From positions 1-5,664 of the forward strand of contig CAAFXF010000041.1 of NCBI GenBank assembly GCA_900766895.1: DNA of 5,664 nucleotides, in the 5' to 3' direction. Positions 1-5,237 of the stretch are shown in pieces. Source of the stretch: Clostridia bacterium (lineage in GTDB: Bacteria > Bacillota > Clostridia > Oscillospirales > Acutalibacteraceae). Position 1 is the first letter of the stretch. The number at the start of each line of letters is the position of its first letter. Made by a program: the position numbers and the translations under genes. Below the pieces are notes generated by a model. That model did no database searches. It saw only the letters and a program-made list of their open reading frames with translations, and was not told the DNA's origin.

Positions 1-788
1 ATCAGGTGGATGCCTCTATTAATATTCCCACATTAAGCGGAGGCAAGGACCCTGATGAAATAATAAAAACCCAAGGTCGTGCAAGATTTGAGGCAATGCT
101 TGAGGGTGCATCAAATAAAATTGAATTTGCCTTGACTCAGCTTAGAAAAAAGTATAATCTTGTTACCACGCAGGGTAAAAGTCAGTTTGCTGCGGAGGCA
201 GTAAAGATTTTGTACGGTGCTTCTCCGGTTGAGCAGGATTTGTATTTGTCGCGTATTGCAGAGGAACTTGGTATTGATAAGCGTTCAATGCAGGCACAGC
301 TTGACGAATATGTAAGGCGAGAGTCTAGAAAGCAAAATCGACAGAAATATTCAAAAATTCTTGATGAAAATATGCGTTCTGTTCGCAAGGAAAGCTATGA
401 TAATTCAACTTCAACAGCATCGCTTAAGGCACAGGAAAGACTTATCAGTCTTTTAATGGCTTATTCCGAATTTGCTAATCTGTGTGACGGCTTTGATGAT
501 AAAAAGCTTTCCGACGGCTTTTACAGAAAGGCCTATAATGCTGTAATTAAAAGAATTCGAAATAATATGTCGCTTGATTTGATAGTTTTTAACGAGGAAT
601 TTTCGAGTGATGAAATGAGCAGGTTTTCACGAATTGTTGATCAGTCACCGAAAAGCAGTGATGCAAAAAAAGAGATTTCCGATTGCTTATCAACTATTTC
701 GCGGGAATACGACAAACAAAATTCAAAAAGCGCATCTGAAATGAATGATGATGATTTCAGAAGCTTTTTCAATAATATGAATACATAA
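1..788 (+). CDS. dnaG: DNA primase DnaG, 3' part (5' end outside window)
   Basis: This is the C-terminal part of the bacterial replicative primase, which makes RNA primers at the fork and is recruited by the DnaB helicase. The reading frame is open from base 3 and runs off the left edge, so the zinc-binding domain and most of the Toprim catalytic core are missing. The end of the Toprim region is recognisable from GGKDPDE (nt 39-59), followed by the usual '[10 protein letters not shown]' segment and a helical region with '[18 protein letters not shown]' and '[17 protein letters not shown]'. After a low-complexity linker (about nt 350-420), a helical segment beginning near [10 protein letters not shown] (nt 426 onward) matches the position of the DnaB-binding domain. 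The tail is acidic and ends FFNNMNT. The gene stops 14 nt before rpoD, the classic dnaG-rpoD arrangement. The GTG at 6 is an internal valine codon, not a start. Confidence 0.93.
   Translation, partial: QVDASINIPTLSGGKDPDEIIKTQGRARFEAMLEGASNKIEFALTQLRKKYNLVTTQGKSQFAAEAVKILYGASPVEQDLYLSRIAEELGIDKRSMQAQLDEYVRRESRKQNRQKYSKILDENMRSVRKESYDNSTSTASLKAQERLISLLMAYSEFANLCDGFDDKKLSDGFYRKAYNAVIKRIRNNMSLDLIVFNEEFSSDEMSRFSRIVDQSPKSSDAKKEISDCLSTISREYDKQNSKSASEMNDDDFRSFFNNMNT
132..158 (+). promoter_or_regulatory. Weak candidate promoter inside dnaG, ahead of rpoD
   Basis: TTGACT (132-137, 5 of 6 to consensus) and TATAAT (153-158, perfect) are separated by 15 nt, shorter than the optimal 17. Internal promoters for the sigma gene within dnaG are known in other bacteria. 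The spacing is poor and the start would lie about 640 nt before rpoD, so this is only a possibility. Confidence 0.2.
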
Positions 789-795
789 AGAGGAG
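787..795 (+). promoter_or_regulatory. Ribosome binding site of rpoD
   Basis: An AAAGAGGAG sequence overlaps the dnaG stop codon and lies 7 nt before the ATG at 803. It decides the start: the in-frame TTG at 797 would sit 1 nt from this site, which is too close to be used. Confidence 0.75.
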
Positions 796-802
796 ATTGA
801 TT

Positions 803-1921
803 ATGGAAAATAATAAGCCTGTAAACGAAACAGAAAAGAAAGAAAATGCGTTCAAAAAAATAATCGAAAAGGGCAAGCAGTCAGGTCATCTAACCGCTCA
901 AGAGATTGATAATTTAATCGTTGAGCTTGATCTTGATGTTGATGAACTTGAAAGCCTTAATGACCTTATTGACGCAAACAATATTAGCATTATAGATGAT
1001 TTCTCCTCTGAGGCATTGGACGGTATTTCACTTGAGGTTGATTTGCCAAAGGAAACCGACGCTGCAGATTCTGTTGCCGTAAATGACAATGCACAGATGG
1101 ATGATCCGGTAAAGGTTTATCTTAAAGAAATCGGCAGAATCCCTCTTCTGACAGCAGAGGAGGAGATTGAGCTTGCTATGAAAATAGCCGATGACGATGA
1201 GGGTGCAAAGAAGCGTCTTGCCGAGGCAAACCTTCGTCTTGTTGTAAGCATTGCAAAAAGATATGTCGGCCGCGGTATGCAGTTTCTTGATCTTATTCAG
1301 GAGGGCAACCTTGGTCTTATTAAGGCTGTTGATAAGTTTGACTATACAAAGGGATTTAAGTTTTCAACCTATGCAACCTGGTGGATTAGACAAGCTATCA
1401 CAAGAGCTATTGCCGACCAGGCAAGAACAATCCGTATTCCTGTTCATATGGTTGAAACAATTAATAAGGTAAAGAAGGCTCAGTCACAGCTTCTTCACCT
1501 TAACGGTCACGAGGCAACTCCGGAGGAAATTGCAGAATACCTCGAATTTCCTGTTGAAAAGGTAAGAGAGATTATCCGTGTTTCGCAGGAGCCTGTATCT
1601 CTTGAAACACCTATCGGCGAGGAAGAGGATTCTCACCTTGGTGATTTTATTCCCGATGATGATGCATTGGCACCTGCCGATGCGGCTTCAATGAGCTTGC
1701 TTAAGGAACAGCTCGCAGAGGTTCTCAAAACTCTCACTCCTAGAGAGGAAAAGGTTCTCAAGCTTCGCTTTGGCTTGGAGGACGGCAATCCAAAAACACT
1801 TGAGGAGGTCGGCAAGGAGTTCAATGTAACGCGTGAGCGTATTCGTCAGATTGAGGCAAAGGCTTTGCGTAAGCTTCGCCACCCCACAAGAAGCAAAAAA
1901 TTAAAGGACTTTTTAGACTAA
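803..1921 (+). CDS. rpoD: Primary (housekeeping) sigma factor RpoD/SigA
   Basis: This is the primary sigma-70 factor, which directs RNA polymerase to housekeeping promoters. At 372 residues it is close to Bacillus SigA (about 371). An acidic, poorly conserved N-terminal region (residues 1-98) stands where region 1.1 belongs. Region 1.2 starts at [17 protein letters not shown] (101-117). Region 2, with the core-binding and -10-melting segments, spans about 139-208 and includes [20 protein letters not shown] and [18 protein letters not shown]. Region 3 covers about 217-293 and contains [20 protein letters not shown]. Region 4 (about 305-358) carries the -35 helix-turn-helix, [20 protein letters not shown]. 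The protein ends [13 protein letters not shown], as family members do. The ATG at 803 is chosen because AAAGAGGAG lies 7 nt upstream. The stop shares its last base with the next gene's ATG (TAATG), suggesting translational coupling. Confidence 0.98.
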   Translation: MENNKPVNETEKKENAFKKIIEKGKQSGHLTAQEIDNLIVELDLDVDELESLNDLIDANNISIIDDFSSEALDGISLEVDLPKETDAADSVAVNDNAQMDDPVKVYLKEIGRIPLLTAEEEIELAMKIADDDEGAKKRLAEANLRLVVSIAKRYVGRGMQFLDLIQEGNLGLIKAVDKFDYTKGFKFSTYATWWIRQAITRAIADQARTIRIPVHMVETINKVKKAQSQLLHLNGHEATPEEIAEYLEFPVEKVREIIRVSQEPVSLETPIGEEEDSHLGDFIPDDDALAPADAASMSLLKEQLAEVLKTLTPREEKVLKLRFGLEDGNPKTLEEVGKEFNVTRERIRQIEAKALRKLRHPTRSKKLKDFLD

Positions 1922-2142
1922 TGACAGAAGAAAAAATTAAAAGAATAAATGAGCTTGCTCATAAATCAAAGACTCCCGAGGGCTTAACCGAGGAGGAAAA
2001 GCAGGAGCAGGCAATATTAAGACAGGAATATATTAATTCCTTTAAGGCGAGCCTTATAGGTCAGCTTGAAAATACATATATTGTAAGACCCGACGGCTCA
2101 AAGGAAAGGTTAGAAAGAAAAAATAAAAAATGGGAAAACTGA
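1921..2142 (+). CDS. DUF896 (YnzC/YneS-type) small cytoplasmic protein
   Basis: This 73-residue, highly charged protein has no membrane segment or signal peptide. It matches the DUF896 family (Bacillus YnzC is the known member) in its whole architecture. An N-terminal helix (EEKIKRINELAHKSK, residues 3-17) is followed by a turn with GLTEEEKQEQ (21-30). A second helix contains LRQEYINSFKASL (33-45). A C-terminal 'PDGSKERLERKNK' tail follows. YnzC has been described as a two-helix hairpin; its molecular function is not known to me, so none is assigned. A possible Shine-Dalgarno AAAGGA (1903-1908) lies 12 nt before the ATG, slightly far, so coupling to rpoD through the TAATG junction is likely. 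Its last 13 nt overlap the next gene. Confidence 0.9.
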   Translation: MTEEKIKRINELAHKSKTPEGLTEEEKQEQAILRQEYINSFKASLIGQLENTYIVRPDGSKERLERKNKKWEN

Positions 2143-2801
2143 TTATTATTGAGGGCTTGGACGGTTGCGGAAAATCAACTCAAACCGCTCTGCTTGAAAA
2201 GTATCTTGATGACAAAAGCATCAGCTTCAAAAAAATAAAGCTTCCTGATTATGACAGTCCGTCAAGCACACTTGTAAATATGTACCTCGGCGGAGAGTTT
2301 GGATCAAATGTAAACGATGTCAACGCATATGCGGCGTCTGCTTTTTATGCTGTTGATAGATTTGCTTCGTTTAAGCTTAAGTGGAAAAAGGAGTATGACA
2401 ACGGAGAATTGATCCTTGCCGACAGATATGCAACATCAAATTTGATTTATCAAATGGAAAAGATTCCTGCTGACTGCTGGGATGAGTATATAGAATGGTC
2501 AGAGGATTTTGAGTACGAAAAAATCGGAGTACCTCGTCCCGATGCTGTTATTTTCCTCGATATGCCCGTTGAGGTTTCGCAAAGGCTTATGACTCAAAGA
2601 TACTGCGGAGATGAAAATAAAAAGGATGTTCACGAGGCAAATGTTGAGTTTTTGAACGGATGTCGCAGGTCTGCGCTTTATGCCGCAAAAAAGCAAGGCT
2701 GGTATGTTGTTGAGTGCTCTGACGGAGAAAATCCGCTTCCGATTGAGAAAATACACAGTAATATTGTTAGTATAGTAGAAAAGGAATTAAGTAATGCTTG
2801 A
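2130..2801 (+). CDS. tmk: Thymidylate kinase-like P-loop nucleotide kinase
   Basis: This probable dTMP kinase (dTMP + ATP to dTDP + ADP) has 223 residues, near the usual 200-215. The P-loop is GLDGCGKST (residues 9-17). A DRF motif at 76-78 lies where thymidylate kinases carry the substrate-binding Asp-Arg. The DRY motif (98-100) is followed by ATSNLIYQM. A PDAVIFLDMP strand (137-146) leads into an arginine-bearing LID segment (QRLMTQRY, 151-158). The features FGSNVNDVNAYAASAFYAVD (57-76) and KKDVHEAN (164-171) differ from the standard Bacillus/E. coli enzyme. They resemble, from memory, a distinct subgroup in Clostridia, so the gene may be a paralogue of the canonical tmk usually found near holB. 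The start lies within the DUF896 gene (13-nt overlap) without a well-placed Shine-Dalgarno, which suggests coupling. A different nucleoside monophosphate or deoxynucleoside substrate cannot be excluded. Confidence 0.85.
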   Translation: MGKLIIIEGLDGCGKSTQTALLEKYLDDKSISFKKIKLPDYDSPSSTLVNMYLGGEFGSNVNDVNAYAASAFYAVDRFASFKLKWKKEYDNGELILADRYATSNLIYQMEKIPADCWDEYIEWSEDFEYEKIGVPRPDAVIFLDMPVEVSQRLMTQRYCGDENKKDVHEANVEFLNGCRRSALYAAKKQGWYVVECSDGENPLPIEKIHSNIVSIVEKELSNA

Positions 2802-3687
2802 GTTCAAAAAGCCGGATATAAAGGACAAGCAGTGGGTTAACAACTGTCTTGCACATGCAAACAGTATGAATTGCGAGTACACCTTTGGCAATATACTGAT
2901 TTGGAGCACGGCATATTCCACTCAAATATGCAAATATAAGGATTTCTTTATCTGCAAATGGGGCAAGGGAGATGAAACCAATTATTCTTTGCCGTTAGGT
3001 GAGGGCGATTTTACACAGGCCGTGCAGGAAATTATCAATTATGCAAAATCCTTGGGTGAAAAGCCGAGTATTTACGGAATAACCGAGGGTTATCTCGGTC
3101 TTATTCAGGAGGCATTTACCGGTAAATTTTCATACAAATTTGATGACGGATATAATGACTATATATATTCCACCGAAAAGATGGCAAGCCTTTCGGGCAA
3201 AAAGTATCACGGAAAGAGAAATCATATTACAAATTTCAAAAAGAACAATCCGGATTGGTGCTTTGAGCCTCTTAATAAAGAAAATTTTAAGGAATGTATA
3301 GAATTCCACACCAAATGGATAGAAAACAAGGATGCTAATGATCCTGATTATTCCTTTGAGCTTGAGGCAGTTCTAAAGGCATATGAGTATTTTGATGAGC
3401 TTGATTTTGTCGGTGGGCTTATCCGTGTTAACGGCAAGGTCGTTGCATATACTCTCGGCGAGGCACAAATGAACGGTCGTTGCTTTGTATCTCATTTTGA
3501 AAAGGCACCTGCCGATATGGTTGGCGCTTACGCCATAATCAATCAAGAGTTTACTAAGAATTGTCTTATGGAATATGAGTATGTTAACAGAGAGGAAGAT
3601 TTAGGCATTCAGGGGCTTCGCAAGGCAAAGCAATCCTACCACCCTGAAATATGGCTTGAAAAGTGTACGGCAATATATAATGATTAA
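2794..3687 (+). CDS. DUF2156 protein (phosphatidylglycerol lysyltransferase C-terminal domain-like)
   Basis: This 297-residue soluble protein belongs to the DUF2156 family. The same domain forms the cytosolic catalytic part of MprF, which transfers lysine from tRNA to phosphatidylglycerol and has a duplicated GNAT-type fold. Diagnostic segments are LSGKKYHGKRNHITNFKK (residues 133-150) and VNREEDLGIQGLRKAKQSYH (264-283). An acyltransferase-like core (FVGGLIRVNGKVVAYTLGEA, 205-224) lies between them. No transmembrane helix is visible, so the flippase part of MprF is absent. The substrate is unknown; an aminoacyl-tRNA-dependent or acyl-CoA-dependent transfer is only inferred from the fold. The ATG at 2794 overlaps the kinase stop by 8 nt and is served by AAAAGGA (2779-2785), about 8 nt upstream. 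It overlaps the next gene, also a GNAT-fold protein, by 8 nt. Confidence 0.88.
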   Translation: MLEFKKPDIKDKQWVNNCLAHANSMNCEYTFGNILIWSTAYSTQICKYKDFFICKWGKGDETNYSLPLGEGDFTQAVQEIINYAKSLGEKPSIYGITEGYLGLIQEAFTGKFSYKFDDGYNDYIYSTEKMASLSGKKYHGKRNHITNFKKNNPDWCFEPLNKENFKECIEFHTKWIENKDANDPDYSFELEAVLKAYEYFDELDFVGGLIRVNGKVVAYTLGEAQMNGRCFVSHFEKAPADMVGAYAIINQEFTKNCLMEYEYVNREEDLGIQGLRKAKQSYHPEIWLEKCTAIYND

Positions 3688-4138
3688 GACAACAAATAAT
3701 ATTGAAGATATTGTTCCGCTTTGGAAAGAGGCTTTTGGCGACAACAGGGAAGATATAGTATTTTTTATTGATAATATAAGAAACGGTGTTTGCCTTGCCG
3801 AGTATCAAAATGATAAGGCTGTCAGTATGCTTTATCTTGTTGATTGCAGCTTAAATTCAAAACAGGCACATTACATTTATGCTGCCTGTACCGATAAGAA
3901 ATATCAAAAAAACGGATATATGGCAGGTCTTATTAAATATTGCATTGATAATTATGACCGAGTTTGCCTTATACCCGCAAACGAACATCTTGTGGATTAC
4001 TACAAAAAGCAGGGACTTGTTTTTAAGCACCCTGTTGACGATCTAAAATTTAATGAGTGCCGTGAGCTTATTGATGAGTACCTCTACGCAGGGTGCTCGC
4101 TTGTTAGCCCTGTTGTACTTGTAAATAAAGGAGAATAG
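3680..4138 (+). CDS. Short GNAT-family N-acetyltransferase
   Basis: This is a probable acyl-CoA-dependent N-acyltransferase of 152 residues. The N-terminal part (EDIVPLWKEAFGDNREDIVF, residues 9-28) and AVSMLYLVD (47-55) are typical of a clostridial GNAT subgroup. The acetyl-CoA-binding motif A follows as YIYAACTDKKYQKNGYMAGL (65-84), with QKNGYM matching the Q/R-x-x-G-x-G/A pyrophosphate loop, although the second glycine is replaced. Motif B is CLIPANEHLVDYYKKQGLV (96-114). As I recall, many relatives with this N-terminus continue to about 300 residues, so this copy may be a single-domain version; no frameshift is evident. The ATG at 3680 overlaps the DUF2156 stop by 8 nt and fits where family alignments begin. 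An in-frame TTG at 3656 would add eight unrelated residues. No good Shine-Dalgarno is present, so coupling to the upstream gene is likely. The substrate is unknown. Confidence 0.82.
   Translation: MIKTTNNIEDIVPLWKEAFGDNREDIVFFIDNIRNGVCLAEYQNDKAVSMLYLVDCSLNSKQAHYIYAACTDKKYQKNGYMAGLIKYCIDNYDRVCLIPANEHLVDYYKKQGLVFKHPVDDLKFNECRELIDEYLYAGCSLVSPVVLVNKGE
4127..4133 (+). promoter_or_regulatory. Ribosome binding site of the DJ-1 family gene
   Basis: AAAGGAG lies within the last codons of the GNAT gene, 7 nt before the ATG at 4141. It is a strong, well-placed site, in contrast to the weak sites of the kinase and GNAT genes, so this gene can be translated independently. Confidence 0.7.
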
Positions 4139-4140
4139 CT

Positions 4141-4680
4141 ATGGTTTATGTATTTTTGGCAGACGGATTTGAGGTTATTGAGGCATTGTCTCCCGTTGAT
4201 ATGCTCAAACGTGCAAAGATAGAAACAAAGCTTGTCGGCGTTACGGGAGAAATAGTAACCTCATCCTGCGGCGTAGCTGTAAAAACAGATATGCTTATTG
4301 ATGATTTTGATTTTTATGATGTTGAGGCAATAGTGCTACCCGGAGGTATGCCCGGTGCAGAAAATCTTGACAATTGTAAAGCGTTGCAGGGTATAATAGA
4401 TAATGCGAGCAATACTAATTCTTTAATCTGTGCTATTTGCGCCGCACCGTTTATTCTCGGCAAAAAAGGCTTGCTTAGCGGTAAAAAGGCAATTTGCTTC
4501 CCAGGCTATGAGGAATATCTTGAGGGAGCTGAAATCTCAGAAGATTTTGTTGTGACCGACGGCAAAATAATTACTGCGAAGGGTGCAGGCGTGTCAGTGG
4601 ATTTCGGACTTGAAATAGTAAAACAGCTTCGGGGTGAGGAGCTTTCAAATGAAATCAGAACAAAAATTCAGTGCAGATAA
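4141..4680 (+). CDS. DJ-1/PfpI (ThiJ/YajL) family protein
   Basis: This 179-residue cytoplasmic protein of the DJ-1/PfpI superfamily aligns well with human DJ-1 and bacterial YajL. The reactive cysteine is Cys100 in ICAICAAPFILG (residues 96-107). The conserved acidic partner is Glu14 in LADGFEVIEALSPVD (6-20). LPGGMPGAENL (66-76) forms the conserved glycine-rich turn. AKGAGVSVDFGLEIVKQL (146-163) matches the C-terminal helix region of DJ-1. A motif I would expect of PfpI proteases (Cys-His) is not seen: the residue after Cys100 is Ala, which favours the DJ-1/YajL branch. Members are credited with oxidative-stress sensing, chaperone, glyoxalase or deglycase activity, some of it disputed, so the exact reaction is left open. 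The gene overlaps the next one by 32 nt, an unusually long overlap for this block. Confidence 0.92.
   Translation: MVYVFLADGFEVIEALSPVDMLKRAKIETKLVGVTGEIVTSSCGVAVKTDMLIDDFDFYDVEAIVLPGGMPGAENLDNCKALQGIIDNASNTNSLICAICAAPFILGKKGLLSGKKAICFPGYEEYLEGAEISEDFVVTDGKIITAKGAGVSVDFGLEIVKQLRGEELSNEIRTKIQCR
4367..4397 (+). promoter_or_regulatory. Candidate internal sigma-A promoter inside the DJ-1 gene
   Basis: A perfect -35 hexamer TTGACA (4367-4372) and a perfect -10 hexamer TATAAT (4392-4397) are separated by 19 nt, two longer than the optimum. If active, it would start RNA near 4404, about 245 nt ahead of the formyltetrahydrofolate cyclo-ligase gene. The bases also encode DJ-1 residues, so chance is possible in A/T-rich DNA. 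Confidence 0.35.
4636..4641 (+). promoter_or_regulatory. Ribosome binding site of the 5-FTHF cyclo-ligase gene
   Basis: GAGGAG lies inside the DJ-1 gene, 7 nt before the ATG at 4649. It decides the start: the in-frame GTG at 4634 overlaps the site itself and has no site of its own. Confidence 0.75.
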
Positions 4681-5236
4681 AGCCGAGCTACGTGCCTATG
4701 CAAAGCAAATTCGTGCAGACGTTATCAATAAAGAGGATAAGGCTTTAATTATCGGTACTTCACTTTTTTCATTAGAGGAATATAAAAAGTGCAAATTATT
4801 GCTTTGCTATGTTACTCTCGGTGACGAGGTAGATACCGAAAATATCATCAACAAAGCAATATCCGACGGCAAAAGGGTTGCCGTTGCGTACTGTACCGAT
4901 AAATTTGGCAATATGGAATTTTATTACATAAACAGTCTTGATGATTTAAGTGTAAAATCGTTTGGAATAAGAGAGCCAAACCCCGATTCCTGCCCAAAGG
5001 TAACCGATTATTCAAATGCAGTTATAATTGTACCCGGACTTTGCTTTGATGCTGATGGTAACAGACTCGGATACGGAAAGGGCTACTACGATAGGTTTTT
5101 ACAAAAATACCCTTTATTTTCTGTTGGGTTGTGCTATAATAACCTTATTGTTGATAATGTACCTACCGATTGCTACGATAAAAAAATGAATGTAATCATC
5201 ACCGATACAGATGTTTACAGAATTAATGGAGGATAA
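4649..5236 (+). CDS. 5-formyltetrahydrofolate cyclo-ligase (5,10-methenyl-THF synthetase)
   Basis: This enzyme converts 5-formyltetrahydrofolate plus ATP to 5,10-methenyltetrahydrofolate, returning the inhibitory 5-formyl form to the one-carbon pool. The protein has 195 residues, within the family's usual 180-200. The signature VPGLCFDADGNRLGYGKGYY (residues 128-147), followed by DRFL, holds the nucleotide-binding glycine-rich loop. GDEVDT (58-63) is the conserved substrate-region motif after an LLCYVTL strand. An N-terminal basic helix (KAELRAYAKQIRADV, 11-25) corresponds to the family's K.xLR segment, with Lys11 and Arg15 as the conserved basic residues. The C-terminal VPTDCYDKKMNVIITDT (171-187) matches the closing 'D...D.iiT' block. 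The ATG at 4649 is preferred on its GAGGAG site. The start lies 32 nt inside the DJ-1 gene, and the stop leaves 1 nt before mltG. Symbols such as yqgN, fthC or ygfA are in use for homologues; none is assigned. Confidence 0.94.
   Translation: MKSEQKFSADKAELRAYAKQIRADVINKEDKALIIGTSLFSLEEYKKCKLLLCYVTLGDEVDTENIINKAISDGKRVAVAYCTDKFGNMEFYYINSLDDLSVKSFGIREPNPDSCPKVTDYSNAVIIVPGLCFDADGNRLGYGKGYYDRFLQKYPLFSVGLCYNNLIVDNVPTDCYDKKMNVIITDTDVYRINGG
5130..5140 (+). promoter_or_regulatory. Candidate extended -10 promoter upstream of mltG
   Basis: TGTGCTATAAT is an exact match to the Gram-positive extended -10 form TRTGnTATAAT, with TATAAT at 5135-5140. At a 17-nt spacing the -35 region (CTTTAT) is poor, but extended -10 promoters can do without one. 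RNA would begin near 5147, about 90 nt before the mltG ATG. It lies in cyclo-ligase coding sequence, so chance cannot be ruled out. Confidence 0.35.
5228..5232 (+). promoter_or_regulatory. Ribosome binding site of mltG
   Basis: GGAGG lies in the last codons of the cyclo-ligase gene, 5 nt before the ATG at 5238. It fixes the start of a gene that runs off the window. Confidence 0.75.
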
Positions 5237-5237
5237 A

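Noticed and set aside
534..539. TATAAT inside dnaG as an rpoD promoter
   Set aside because: The matching -35 region (CCGACG) is poor and there is no extended -10; it encodes Ala-Tyr-Asn-Ala in the primase.
797..802. TTG at 797 as the rpoD start
   Set aside because: It is only 1 nt from the AAAGAGGAG site; the ATG at 803 has proper 7-nt spacing.
182..1882. Antisense and out-of-frame open frames across dnaG and rpoD (for example 898-1089 minus, 1251-1472 plus, 1688-1882 minus)
   Set aside because: They lie wholly within well-conserved genes, show no recognisable domain and have compositions expected of shadows.
1890..1920. Possible terminator after rpoD (A-rich and T-rich runs)
   Set aside because: The runs do not form a GC-rich stem with a following T-tract, and the next gene starts on the rpoD stop codon.
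3151..3156. TATAAT within the DUF2156 gene
   Set aside because: The -35 position reads TTTCAT, too weak to support a promoter.
3656..3679. TTG at 3656 as the GNAT start
   Set aside because: It adds eight residues that do not fit the family's beginning and has no ribosome site; the ATG at 3680 fits.
3676..3681. TATAAT at the GNAT start codon
   Set aside because: The nearest -35-like TTGAAA is only 14 nt away, and RNA would start after the ATG.
2499..3808. Minus-strand open frames over the kinase and DUF2156/GNAT genes
   Set aside because: They are covered by clearly coding plus-strand genes and have no family resemblance.
4634..4648. GTG at 4634 as the cyclo-ligase start
   Set aside because: It overlaps the GAGGAG ribosome site itself; the ATG at 4649 is correctly spaced.
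5023..5028. TATAAT within the cyclo-ligase gene
   Set aside because: No acceptable -35 or TG extension is present.
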